A stretch of DNA of 55,639 nt from an uncultured Succinivibrio sp. (GTDB lineage: Bacteria > Pseudomonadota > Gammaproteobacteria > Enterobacterales > Succinivibrionaceae): positions 1-55,639 of the forward strand of contig CACZXZ010000010.1 in the NCBI GenBank assembly GCA_902785325.1, written 5' to 3'. Under the pieces are notes generated by a model. That model was not told the DNA's origin. It ran no database searches and worked only from the letters and a program-made list of their open reading frames with translations. The translations under genes were made by a program, and so were the position numbers. Below, in pieces: positions 42,826 to 51,230 of this stretch. How positions within the stretch are numbered: position 1 is the stretch's first letter; the number at the start of each line of letters is the position of its first letter.

Positions 42826-43794
42826 ATGGCTGCTGTAACTTACGGCTCAGTAAAGCGTCCTGGTTCAAAAGGTCACAGACCACCACCACGCTTTGTACCA
42901 GCTAAGAAAATTTCCTGGCGTGAAAGAGCTATCATCCTAGTACCATATTTATGGATGATCTTGTTCTTCTTGATCCCATTTTTAATTATTTTCAAGATCT
43001 CATTTTCAATTACTGAAATTGCGATACCACCTTACTCACCTATTATTACCTTTGAGGAAGGTGCCATGCAGATCATTCTGCATCTTGAAAACTATACTAA
43101 TATTTTCACCGATCCAGACGGTACCTATTTGCGCTCCTACCTAAAGTCTATTCAGGTAGCAGCTTTCTCAACAGTACTATGTTTGATAATTGGTTATCCT
43201 ATTGCCTGGGCTCTTGCAACTTCAAAAAGTGCAACCCGCAATATTTTATTCTTACTAATTATCATGCCAAGCTGGACTTCTTTTGTAGTGAGAATTTACG
43301 CTTGGATGACTATTCTTAAGCGTAACGGTATTATCAATGATATTCTAATGACCTTAGGTATTATTGATAGTCCTATTCACATGCTACAAACTGATTTAGC
43401 AGTTTACATCGGTATTGTGTATTGCTACCTACCATATATGGTATTACCTTTATTCTCTGCTTTAATGAAGGTTGATAACAGCTTAATTGAGGCGGCTCAG
43501 GATTTAGGTTGTAGACCTATTAAGACTTTCTTTAAAGCCTTAGTACCTCAAACTCGCAGTGGTATTATTGCAGGCTCTATGTTGGTATTTATTCCTGCCA
43601 TCGGTGAGTACGTAATCCCTGAGTTATTAGGTGGTAAGGATTCTATCTTAATTGGTAGAATTTTATGGCAAGAATTCTTCAACAACCGCGATTGGCCATT
43701 AGCTTCAGCCGTTGCTATCACCATGTTAGCTATCATGGCAATTCCTATTATTTGGTTCTTTAAGAATCAACGTAAGTCTGGAGGCAAGGCATAA
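42826..43794 (+). CDS. potH: Putrescine ABC transporter permease PotH
   Basis: A 322-residue permease with six predicted helices, the EAAQDLGCRPIKTFF coupling motif (about 224-238) and strong similarity to E. coli PotH, for example LPSWTSF-like MPSWTSFVVRIYAWM and PELLGGKDSILIGRILW. It forms the membrane channel with PotI. Its stop overlaps the potI start. Confidence 0.94.
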   Translation: MAAVTYGSVKRPGSKGHRPPPRFVPAKKISWRERAIILVPYLWMILFFLIPFLIIFKISFSITEIAIPPYSPIITFEEGAMQIILHLENYTNIFTDPDGTYLRSYLKSIQVAAFSTVLCLIIGYPIAWALATSKSATRNILFLLIIMPSWTSFVVRIYAWMTILKRNGIINDILMTLGIIDSPIHMLQTDLAVYIGIVYCYLPYMVLPLFSALMKVDNSLIEAAQDLGCRPIKTFFKALVPQTRSGIIAGSMLVFIPAIGEYVIPELLGGKDSILIGRILWQEFFNNRDWPLASAVAITMLAIMAIPIIWFFKNQRKSGGKA

Positions 43795-44672
43795 TGTATA
43801 TTAAAAAAGAAACTAAGAGCTTAATGCTACGTGTGTTGATTTTATCCTTAGCATTAACCTTCTTGTACTTACCAATTATGACCTTGGTAGTGTATTCTTT
43901 TAATGAATCAAAGATGGTTACTGTATGGACTAACTTCTCCTTTAAGTGGTATCAAGCACTGTTTAACAACACTGCTATCATCACTGCAGTTGGTATTTCT
44001 TTAACCATTGCTTTCTTCTCAGCTATTGCCTCTGTAATAATCGGTACTCTAGCTGCCTTTGTAATGGTAAGAGTGCACCGTTTCTTTGGTGAAAGTGCTT
44101 TCTTATTATTTATGACAGCACCTATGATTTTACCTGAGGTAATTTCAGGTCTTGCCCTATTGCTACTATTTGTAACTTTAGGCGATATCATTCCAGTGTT
44201 CTCTGACCGTGGCATGATCACCATTTGGATTGCTCACGTAACTTTCTGCTCTGCTTATGCAACAGTAGTTATCAGATCCCGTTTAGTTGAGCTTGATGTT
44301 TCTATTGAGGAAGCAGCTAAAGACTTAGGTGCAGGTCCTATGAAGGTATTCTTTGTAATTATTCTGCCAGCTATTATGCCAGCAGAGATTGCAGCCTTCT
44401 TACTATCCTTTACTATGTCAATGGACGATTTAGTGATTACAAGCTTTGTGGCAGGTCCAAATTCTACTACCTTGCCAATGCTGATTTTCTCAAGCGTTCG
44501 TCGTGGTTTATCTCCTGAGATTAACGCTCTAGCATCTGTAATTGTACTAGTCGTTTCTATGTTTGCCTTTGGTTCATGGATCCTAACCGTACGTAAACAA
44601 AAACGTAAAGAGCGAAATCAAGCTTTAGTAGCAGCAGAACTTAGAAAAGAAAAGGCTGCAACTCATCAGTAA
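43794..44672 (+). CDS. potI: Putrescine ABC transporter permease PotI
   Basis: A 292-residue permease with six helices and the EEAAKDLGAGPMKVFF coupling motif, matching PotI (VVYSFNESKMVTVW, SFTMSMDDLVITSFV). It starts at the last base of potH, so the two are translationally coupled. The C terminus is a short Lys/Arg-rich tail. A terminator follows within 10 bases. Confidence 0.94.
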   Translation: MYIKKETKSLMLRVLILSLALTFLYLPIMTLVVYSFNESKMVTVWTNFSFKWYQALFNNTAIITAVGISLTIAFFSAIASVIIGTLAAFVMVRVHRFFGESAFLLFMTAPMILPEVISGLALLLLFVTLGDIIPVFSDRGMITIWIAHVTFCSAYATVVIRSRLVELDVSIEEAAKDLGAGPMKVFFVIILPAIMPAEIAAFLLSFTMSMDDLVITSFVAGPNSTTLPMLIFSSVRRGLSPEINALASVIVLVVSMFAFGSWILTVRKQKRKERNQALVAAELRKEKAATHQ

Positions 44673-44678
44673 TTTTCT

Positions 44679-44707
44679 AATGCCTTAACCTCAACTATTA
44701 AGGCATT
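44679..44707 (+). terminator. Terminator of potGHI
   Basis: AATGCCTTA (44679-44687) pairs with TAAGGCATT (44699-44707), followed by TTC. Confidence 0.65.
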
Positions 44708-44710
44708 TTC

Positions 44711-44783
44711 AAAGTGTACTTCTTATCAGTTATCAACTTTTTTTTAAGATAATGTGATAAAAGTACACTTTTTCGTTTATAAT
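44711..44783 (+). promoter_or_regulatory. Nested inverted repeats and -10 box upstream of prs
   Basis: AAAGTGTACTT (44711-44721) plus TTATCA (44723-44728) is mirrored by TGATAA (44755-44760) and AAGTACACTTT (44761-44771), a 17-bp stem with one bulge. Inside lie further TTATC/GATAA arms. TATAAT follows at 44778-44783, 41 bases before the prs ATG. The structure covers the place of the -35 box, so it may be an operator, or a second terminator for the pot operon because T residues follow it. Confidence 0.5.
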
Positions 44784-44824
44784 GTGCCCATCAAATCAAC
44801 CTTACATATTAATCGAGATATCCA

Positions 44825-45778
44825 ATGTCTGATTTAAAACTCTTTTCTGGTAATGCAACACCAGAGCTTGCAAATGAAATTGCAAAATGTCTTTATACAA
44901 ATCTAGCTAACGCAACTGTTGACACCTTCTCTGATGGTGAAGTTCACATTCAAATCAATGAATGTGTTCGTGGTTGCGATACTTTTGTTATTCAATCAAC
45001 TTGTGCACCAACTAATGACAACTTAATGGAGTTATTAGTAATGGTAGATGCTCTACGTCGTGCATCAGCTGGTCGTATTACTGCTGTTATTCCTTACTTT
45101 GGATATGCTCGTCAAGATAGACGTGTACGTTCAGCACGTGTGCCTATTACTGCAAAAGTTGTAGCTGATTTATTATCAAGTGTTGGTGTTGATCGTGTAT
45201 TAACCGTTGATCTTCATGCAGAGCAAATTCAAGGTTTCTTCGATGTACCTGTAGATAACTGCTACTCATCAAAGCTATTTGTTGAAGACATGAAGAGCTT
45301 AGATTTAAAGAACCCTTGCATTGTTTCCCCTGATATGGGTGGTGTGGTTCGCGCAAGAGCTATTTCAAAATTATTAAACGATGCTGACATCGCTATTATC
45401 GATAAGCGTCGTCCACGTCCTAACGTATCAGAGGTTATGAACCTAATTGGTGAAGTTAAGGACAGAGAGTGTATCATCGTTGACGATATGATTGATACTG
45501 GTGGTACTCTATGTAAGGCTGCTGCTGCTCTAAAGGCACGTGGTGCTAAGTCTGTTATCGCTTATGGTACTCACCCTGTACTATCAGGCAGCGCTTATGA
45601 GAATATCAAAGATAGCGTTATCGATACTATCGTAGTAACTAACTCAATTCCTGCAACTGAGAAGTTCAAAGCTACAGGTAAGTTCAGATACATTTCTCTA
45701 GCATCTACTTTAGCAGAGGCAATTCGTAGAATTAACAACGATGAGTCTATCTCTGTAATGTTCAACGAGTCAGTTTAA
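44825..45778 (+). CDS. prs: Ribose-phosphate pyrophosphokinase
   Basis: A 317-residue enzyme making PRPP from ribose 5-phosphate and ATP for purines, pyrimidines, His, Trp and NAD. Signatures are [20 protein letters not shown], the flexible-loop region, [11 protein letters not shown] and the PRPP loop [10 protein letters not shown]. The residues of the class I enzyme are all present. Single gene with its own promoter and strong terminator. Confidence 0.97.
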   Translation: MSDLKLFSGNATPELANEIAKCLYTNLANATVDTFSDGEVHIQINECVRGCDTFVIQSTCAPTNDNLMELLVMVDALRRASAGRITAVIPYFGYARQDRRVRSARVPITAKVVADLLSSVGVDRVLTVDLHAEQIQGFFDVPVDNCYSSKLFVEDMKSLDLKNPCIVSPDMGGVVRARAISKLLNDADIAIIDKRRPRPNVSEVMNLIGEVKDRECIIVDDMIDTGGTLCKAAAALKARGAKSVIAYGTHPVLSGSAYENIKDSVIDTIVVTNSIPATEKFKATGKFRYISLASTLAEAIRRINNDESISVMFNESV

Positions 45779-45792
45779 TTAAACTGATTTGT

Positions 45793-45828
45793 AAAATAAG
45801 GAGGCAAAGGCCTCCTTATTTTTTTTAG
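45793..45828 (+). terminator. Terminator of prs
   Basis: AAAATAAGGAGGC (45793-45805) pairs with 45810-45822, followed by a run of T to 45826. Textbook intrinsic terminator. Confidence 0.9.
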
Positions 45829-45965
45829 AGTTTAAATGACTTATAGATAATTATTTCCGCCACAAAATCCCTCCCCCAAAAAAATTTTTCACTTTTTTTT
45901 TCAAAATTTTCTAAAGTTCAACTTTTTGATTGCCGTTAAAAAAGATAACTTATAAGAGGTTTTCT

Positions 45966-46772
45966 ATGTCTTTGATTGATACTAATTACCATGTCTATGA
46001 CAATTCTGAAATAAAATCATTTTCGGATCATAGAGTTAATGTGTCTTTAGTAGGACAAAAAGATCAAGACGAGAAAAAGCAAAACACTCTTCAAGACGAA
46101 GCGGTTACCTTATCTTACAATACCGAGTCTCAGCATTCTTTTAATGCTAACAATAAAAAGCTTCCAAAAGCATTACGTGCTTACCTTGAGAATCAACCTT
46201 CAACTGTTAAAGAAGACGAAAACAAAGATTACGCCTTGCCTGATCCTATCTTTAACAAAGATGACGATAAAGGTGTAACAGAAGAAGATAAAAAGACTGA
46301 AAAAGATCAAGAAGAGTACAAGTCTAAAGGTAATGACAAAAAGCAAAATGGTCAGTATCTAGATGACGAAGAGCAAGACAAAGTTGACCAAATGAAAGCT
46401 CGTGATGAGGAAGTAAGAGTGCATGAGAATGCTCATAAGGCAGCTGGTGGCTCTTATGCTGGTGCACCTCAATATGAATACGAAAAAGGACCTGATGGAA
46501 AATCCTATGTTACAGACGGTCATGTAAATATTGATATTGGTAAAGAATCTACCCCTGAGAAGACAGTTGAAAAGATGAAAGTGGTGATTAACGCAGCTAA
46601 TGCTCCAGCTGAACCTTCTTCTCAAGACAGAAAGGTAGCATCCCAAGCACGTCAACAATTAAATGAAGCTCAACAAGAGCTTTCAAAAGAGAAATTAAAC
46701 TCCTCTAATAAAGCTGAGGATAAGACTGCACCTACAGCAGATGCAACCTCATCTCAAGCTCCAACTCTATAA
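45966..46772 (+). CDS. SprA-related putative metalloprotease
   Basis: A 268-residue, mostly charged and probably disordered protein with a zinc-protease-like motif HENAH (about 153-157) in the context VRVHENAHKAAGGSYAGAP. This matches the SprA-related family (PF12118), predicted metalloproteases of unknown role in gammaproteobacteria. Residues 1-140 are rich in Asp, Glu, Lys; the tail is Gln/Ser-rich. No signal peptide. The ATG at 45966 has AAGAGG upstream; an in-frame TTG 36 bases earlier is unlikely. Confidence 0.78.
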   Translation: MSLIDTNYHVYDNSEIKSFSDHRVNVSLVGQKDQDEKKQNTLQDEAVTLSYNTESQHSFNANNKKLPKALRAYLENQPSTVKEDENKDYALPDPIFNKDDDKGVTEEDKKTEKDQEEYKSKGNDKKQNGQYLDDEEQDKVDQMKARDEEVRVHENAHKAAGGSYAGAPQYEYEKGPDGKSYVTDGHVNIDIGKESTPEKTVEKMKVVINAANAPAEPSSQDRKVASQARQQLNEAQQELSKEKLNSSNKAEDKTAPTADATSSQAPTL

Positions 46773-46796
46773 TATTTTCACCAAATTAGTTCAAAA

Positions 46797-46826
46797 TTAG
46801 GCATTAGATTAGTTTCACTGTATAAT
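46797..46826 (+). promoter_or_regulatory. Promoter of the NhaC-type antiporter gene
   Basis: TTAGGC (46797-46802) and a perfect TATAAT (46821-46826) are 18 bases apart. The -10 box ends right before an in-frame ATG at 46827, which shows that the real start is the later ATG at 46857. Confidence 0.55.
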
Positions 46827-46856
46827 ATGCACCACAAGTTTACTTATGGAGCTTTT

Positions 46857-48401
46857 ATGGAATCTATAAATGCTGGTTGGTTATCCATACTTCCACCAAT
46901 CATTGCAGTGGTGCTTGCACTACTAACAAAAGAGGTATTCTCATCCCTACTTATTGGTATCCTAACAGGTACCGTAATTTACACTGTAGGTATTGATGGT
47001 AATTTACTTACCACTCCCCTTGAAAGTGCTATTTCTGTAATGGGCAATAAGTTTGATTTAAATATCGTGCTTTTCTGCTCTTTATTAGGCGCTTTAGTTT
47101 ATGTAATTTACCTATCAGGTGCTACTAAAGCCTATGGTGAATACGCTACTAAAAAAATTAAGGGTCGCAAGTCTGCCCTACTTTCAACCTCAGCTTTAGG
47201 TGCCTTTATCTTTATCGACGATTACTTTAACTGCCTAACCGTAGGCACTGTAATGCGTCCTATTACCGATAAATATAAGATTGCAAGAGCAAAGCTTGCT
47301 TATATTATCGATTCTACTGCAGCACCTATTTGTATTATTGCTCCAGTTTCCTCCTGGGCTGCAGCTGTAGGCTCTAACTTAAAAGAGACCAAAGCATTTG
47401 ATTCTGATATTGGTGCTTTTGTGGCAACCATTCCATGGAACTTCTATGCGTTATTATGTTTAACCTTAGTAGTTTTAGTATGTTGCTTTAACTTAAACTT
47501 TGGTGCCATGGCTAAAGCCGAGACTCAAAGCTTAAATGGTACAGCTGTATTACTAGACAGAAAAACCAATGTAGACGACAAAAAAGTTGGTCGTGGTACT
47601 TTATTTGACATGCTAGTACCAATTCTTGCTTTAATCGTTTTTGCTGTAATTTTTATGATGTACCTAGGTGGTTTCTGGGGAGAGGATGCTACTTACCACA
47701 GCTTTGGTGCAGCAATTGGTAATACTAATTCCTCTTTAGCTTTAGTACTAAGCTCTTTCATGGCTTTAGTAGTAGCATTTATCATGCTAGTACCACGTAA
47801 AATTCTTAACTTAAAGGATTTCATGGAAGGTTGTTTACACGGTGTACAAGCTATGATCCCAGCTAATATGATTTTAACTTTTGCTTGGACCATTTCAGGT
47901 GTAACCCGCGATCTTTTACAAGCACCACAATTTATTGCTTCTATCGTATCTAACGATTTAGCTTTTGTAGGTGCAATTTTACCTGCAGTGATCTTTTTAA
48001 TTGCAGCTTTCTTATCCTTCTCAACAGGTACTGCTTGGGGTACTTTTGGTATCTTAATTCCTATCGTGGTATTAGTTGCTCAAGCTATTGATCCAAACTC
48101 TACTGAACTTGTGATTATTTCTCTATCAGCAACTTTAGCAGGCTCTGTTTGTGGTGATCACTGCTCACCTATTTCAGATACTACTGTGTTGTCATCAGCT
48201 GGATCAAGCTGTGACCATATCGAGCACGTATATACTCAGTTACCATATGTTGTAGTAATTGCAAGTTGTACTTTAATAGGTTATGTAGTGGCAGGCTTTA
48301 CTAAGAATTGGGCTTTAAGTTTTGGTTCTTCTTTAGCCTTATTGATGCTTTGTGCAGTATTCATTTACAAGAGACAACAGCATTATAAGAATTTAGCTTA
48401 A
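46857..48401 (+). CDS. NhaC-family Na+/H+ antiporter
   Basis: A 514-residue membrane protein with about 11-12 helices and the family motifs FSTGTAWGTFGILIPI and GDHCSPISDTTVLSSAGSS. Members exchange Na+ for H+ (some carry amino acids or tyramine-like substrates instead). The start at 46857 follows GGAG and leaves out ten upstream residues that would be encoded at the transcription start. Monocistronic, with its own promoter and terminator. Confidence 0.87.
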   Translation: MESINAGWLSILPPIIAVVLALLTKEVFSSLLIGILTGTVIYTVGIDGNLLTTPLESAISVMGNKFDLNIVLFCSLLGALVYVIYLSGATKAYGEYATKKIKGRKSALLSTSALGAFIFIDDYFNCLTVGTVMRPITDKYKIARAKLAYIIDSTAAPICIIAPVSSWAAAVGSNLKETKAFDSDIGAFVATIPWNFYALLCLTLVVLVCCFNLNFGAMAKAETQSLNGTAVLLDRKTNVDDKKVGRGTLFDMLVPILALIVFAVIFMMYLGGFWGEDATYHSFGAAIGNTNSSLALVLSSFMALVVAFIMLVPRKILNLKDFMEGCLHGVQAMIPANMILTFAWTISGVTRDLLQAPQFIASIVSNDLAFVGAILPAVIFLIAAFLSFSTGTAWGTFGILIPIVVLVAQAIDPNSTELVIISLSATLAGSVCGDHCSPISDTTVLSSAGSSCDHIEHVYTQLPYVVVIASCTLIGYVVAGFTKNWALSFGSSLALLMLCAVFIYKRQQHYKNLA

Positions 48402-48419
48402 GTTTTAACTTAAGCCTTT

Positions 48420-48449
48420 AAGAGGTACTCATTAGAGTACCTCTTTTAA
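48420..48449 (+). terminator. Terminator of the antiporter gene
   Basis: AAGAGGTACTC (48420-48430) pairs with GAGTACCTCTT (48435-48445), loop ATTA, followed by TTAATTT. Confidence 0.85.
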
Positions 48450-48457
48450 TTTAAAGA

Positions 48458-48583
48458 TTAGTATTGTTCACCGAATACTTCACGTGCAATGTCACGCACT
48501 AGCTTTAGTTTCTTCCACTGATCTTCGTAAGTTATCTTATTACCGATTTCACAAGAAGCAAAACCACATTCCTCATTATCCAT
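48458..48583 (-). pseudogene. Remnant of a MetE-like (cobalamin-independent methionine synthase) gene, 3' end only
   Basis: The minus strand encodes 41 residues containing CGFASCEIGNKITYED and QWKKLKLVRDIAREVF. This is the C-terminal signature of MetE-like proteins (CGFAS, then GN-L-T-E and QW-KL-LV--IA-EV) in the right order and spacing, including the zinc-ligand Cys region. Nothing upstream in the region reads as the remaining several hundred residues. The antiporter terminator abuts its stop codon. I take it as a gene relic left by deletion; a functional 41-residue peptide is unlikely. Confidence 0.6.
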
Positions 48584-48918
48584 GAATCAAATTTATAAAT
48601 TGTGTTTATTTATTATTGAGAAATTAACTTAAGTAATTTCATGGAATTAGTATCCATAATTTTTTAAACCTAGGCTAATACTATATTTTATCTGTAGATA
48701 TAGCTATTTACTATGTGTTTTAAACTATACATAGTTAATACTAATATTAAGTACCAATTTATAGCTCTCTATAAACAATTTATACTTTATTTTCAATAGG
48801 TTAAATATTGTTAGAAGCAAAAGAAGATCAGGTGAACTATCGAGTTTTAGAGCTTAATTTGTTGCGTTTTTAAGAATGGAGGAAAATTGAAAAAGAATAG
48901 TTTAATTTACAAGTTTGC

Positions 48919-48937
48919 ACACAATTTGAAATTGTGT
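48919..48937. repeat. Perfect palindrome near the paaK terminator
   Basis: ACACAATTT-G-AAATTGTGT is a 9-bp inverted repeat with a single central base. It may be a second stem of the operon terminator or a binding site. Confidence 0.4.
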
Positions 48938-48941
48938 AGCT

Positions 48942-48970
48942 AAGCAGTAAAGGCAATGCCTTTACTGCTT
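48942..48970 (-). terminator. Terminator of the ferredoxin oxidoreductase/paaK operon
   Basis: AAGCAGTAAAGGC (48942-48954) pairs perfectly with 48958-48970 over a 3-base loop, just past the paaK stop codon on the minus strand. There is no long T-run after it. Confidence 0.65.
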
Positions 48971-48978
48971 GAGTTTGT

Positions 48979-50313
48979 TTATTCTGGTTTTTGGGTTCTC
49001 TCGTCGATAACACGCTTTGACTTGTGCTCTGAACGAGTATTTAAGTCGCCGTCTTTATGAACAACAACGGTATAAGGTTTTACACCGATACGAGCCTTTA
49101 GAGAGTTGCTTACAAGAGTTGCAACTTCCTCATCAGACTGCTTGTTGTCAAACTTCGTCTCAATCTCAACTGAGTACTTGCAAGTAAAGTCCTTTTCAAA
49201 GATCCTGATTAAGTATTCACCAGTGATACCAGAGATACCTCTAATTACTGCCTCAACGTCTGATGTGAATACATTCACAGCTGATACGATGAACATATCG
49301 TCCTTACGACCTAAGACATGAATTCTACCGTGAGTTCTACCGCACTTGCACTTTGTAGTATCAATCCAACCAATATCACCTGTGCGGAAACGGATTAGAG
49401 GACGAGCATGCTTTCTTAAAGTAGTAAATACAAACTCACCCTTTGAACCTGGTGGCAATACGCGACCAGTTTGAGGATCAACAGTTTCTACAAGGATGTG
49501 GTTTTCCGCAATATGTAAACCGTCCTTATACTCACACATTGCAGCGCAAGCACCAAAGATATCTGATAGACCATAGAAGTCATAAACTTGAGCGCCCCAT
49601 AACTCCTCAATAGCATGACGAGTTGCATCAATAGAGCCGCCTAATTCACCTGCTACAATAATCTTTTTGATGTTTAGATCTTTTTTAGGATCGATACCTT
49701 GCTTTAAGGCTTTCTCACCTAACTGCCAAGCATATGAAGGTGAAGTCCAAATTACAGTTGGCTGATAAGTCTTTAATACCCAAAGTAATCTTTCAGATGG
49801 TAAAGTACCGCCCCAAATACATAGAGCGCCAGTTCTTTGAGCACCGATTACGTCAGGACCACCAACATATAGTGAGAAGTTTAAAGCGTGAACGTATCTG
49901 TCCTGCGGTCTTACACCTACCTGCCAGAACCAACGAGCTTCTGTATCCTGAAACTCGTCAAAATCTTTAGCAGTGAAAGGACTGATAGTTGGAACACCAG
50001 TTGAACCTGAAGAGGTTGAAATAAATACAACCTCATCTTCAGGAACTGCGCATAACTCGCCTAAGAAAGAGCCCACACCTTGAGTTTCACGTTGAGTCTT
50101 CTTATTGATAAAAGGAAACTTTTCAATATCCTTTAAAGTCTTGATGTCTGATGGTTTTACACCTGCTGCATCAAATGATCTCTTATAGTAAGGAGCATTA
50201 TCGTATGCAAATTGCACAATCTCCTTAAGATCTTTTAATTGCTGAGCCTCTAATTCATCTCTTGATTGAGTCTCAAGTGCTTCATTCCAGTATTTTGAAT
50301 TGTTGATTCCCAT
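48979..50313 (-). CDS. paaK: Phenylacetate-CoA ligase family protein
   Basis: A 444-residue adenylate-forming ligase of the PaaK type: STSSGSTGVPT (about 100-110, phosphate loop), YGLSDIFGACA, RFRTGDIG and the Cys-containing CKCGRTHGRIHVLGRKDDM. PaaK converts aryl- or alkyl-acetates plus CoA and ATP to acyl-CoA. It is last in an operon behind the four oxidoreductase subunits (27-base gap), so its acyl-CoA is probably a substrate or product of that enzyme. The substrate could be phenylacetate, 4-hydroxyphenylacetate, indoleacetate or a branched acid. Confidence 0.88.
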   Translation of the reverse strand: MGINNSKYWNEALETQSRDELEAQQLKDLKEIVQFAYDNAPYYKRSFDAAGVKPSDIKTLKDIEKFPFINKKTQRETQGVGSFLGELCAVPEDEVVFISTSSGSTGVPTISPFTAKDFDEFQDTEARWFWQVGVRPQDRYVHALNFSLYVGGPDVIGAQRTGALCIWGGTLPSERLLWVLKTYQPTVIWTSPSYAWQLGEKALKQGIDPKKDLNIKKIIVAGELGGSIDATRHAIEELWGAQVYDFYGLSDIFGACAAMCEYKDGLHIAENHILVETVDPQTGRVLPPGSKGEFVFTTLRKHARPLIRFRTGDIGWIDTTKCKCGRTHGRIHVLGRKDDMFIVSAVNVFTSDVEAVIRGISGITGEYLIRIFEKDFTCKYSVEIETKFDNKQSDEEVATLVSNSLKARIGVKPYTVVVHKDGDLNTRSEHKSKRVIDERTQKPE

Positions 50314-50340
50314 TTCTTGGTAACCTCTGCCTTTATTTAG

Positions 50341-51228
50341 TTAATTAAAATATTTGTTAATAAAATTCCATTTTTGATCACGGGCTTTAACTACATTTTC
50401 GATGTCTTCATCTGTCATGTGTTTAAAGCGACCTTGACGTTTGATATAAGAGTCGATTCTTGTAAACTCTTTTGGTCGTTTATTTAGCTTAAATTCGCCG
50501 TTTTCAAATTCAGCTAAATACCAAAGACCACAATCGACTACTTCTTTAGCAACCTCAATGCAATCCTCGGTTTTAATACCCCAACCTGTTGGACAAGGTG
50601 CAATTACATGAATGTATTTAGTACCTTGTATTTTTGAGGCTTTTTCTACTTTATTTAAAAAATCTGGTAAGTAACCTACACTTGCAGTGGCTGCATAGGT
50701 AATGCCATGCGCTGCCACAATCTCAAACATATTCTTTTTAAAAGAACGGTTACCTTGTACTTTTGATCCTACAGGAGTAGTGGTAGTACGAGCACCAAAA
50801 GGTGTTAAAGTACTTTTTTGAATACCGGTGTTCATATAAGCTTCATTGTCATAGCAGATATAAAGCACGTTATCATTGCGCTCAATAGCACCTGATAGAG
50901 CTTGAATACCGATGTCCCCTGTACCACCGTCACCTGCAAAACCTACTACCTGAAAATCCTTTTTACCTAAAGCTCGTAAACCAGCTTCAATACCTGTCAT
51001 CATTGAAGCGGTACCTGCAAAGGTTGAGATAATAGCGTTATTTGCAAAGCACAACTGTGGATAGTTAAAGGCTACAGCTGACATACAACCTGCTGGCACT
51101 ACCGCAACAGAGCGTCTGCCTAAAACCTTTAAAGCGCCACGAACTGCTAGAGCACCACCACAACCACCACAAGCTTTGTGACCAAAGAAAAGCTCATCAT
51201 CGCTAATGTTTTTTACAGTAACTGCCAT
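50341..51228 (-). CDS. 2-oxoacid:ferredoxin oxidoreductase, beta subunit (TPP-binding)
   Basis: A 295-residue subunit with FeS-binding CGGCGGALAVRG and GCMSAVA cysteines, a TPP motif GDGGTGDIGIQAL ... CYDNEAYMNTG and a third Cys in PCPTGWG. It binds thiamine diphosphate and one 4Fe-4S cluster. Two bases after the alpha subunit gene. Similar to pyruvate (PorB) and ketoisovalerate (VorA) subunits; the substrate cannot be read from sequence. Confidence 0.92.
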   Translation of the reverse strand: MAVTVKNISDDELFFGHKACGGCGGALAVRGALKVLGRRSVAVVPAGCMSAVAFNYPQLCFANNAIISTFAGTASMMTGIEAGLRALGKKDFQVVGFAGDGGTGDIGIQALSGAIERNDNVLYICYDNEAYMNTGIQKSTLTPFGARTTTTPVGSKVQGNRSFKKNMFEIVAAHGITYAATASVGYLPDFLNKVEKASKIQGTKYIHVIAPCPTGWGIKTEDCIEVAKEVVDCGLWYLAEFENGEFKLNKRPKEFTRIDSYIKRQGRFKHMTDEDIENVVKARDQKWNFINKYFN

Positions 51229-51230
51229 GA

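Larger units (their letters stand above)
48584..48978. other. Non-coding, very AT-rich region
   Basis: About 395 bases between the MetE-like relic and the paaK stop. Besides a palindrome (48919-48937) and a terminator (48942-48970) I see nothing I can name. A 22-codon open stretch on plus (48808-48873) has coding-like composition but no ribosome site and no recognisable family. The region probably held genes that were deleted. Confidence 0.5.

Noticed and set aside
46827-46856. ATG at 46827 as the antiporter start
   Set aside because: It directly follows the TATAAT box, so it would be at or before the transcription start; the ATG at 46857 has a GGAG site.
48808-48873. 22-codon open stretch beginning with TTG, coding-like composition
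   Set aside because: Too short, no ribosome-binding site, preceded closely by a stop, and I cannot match it to a family.
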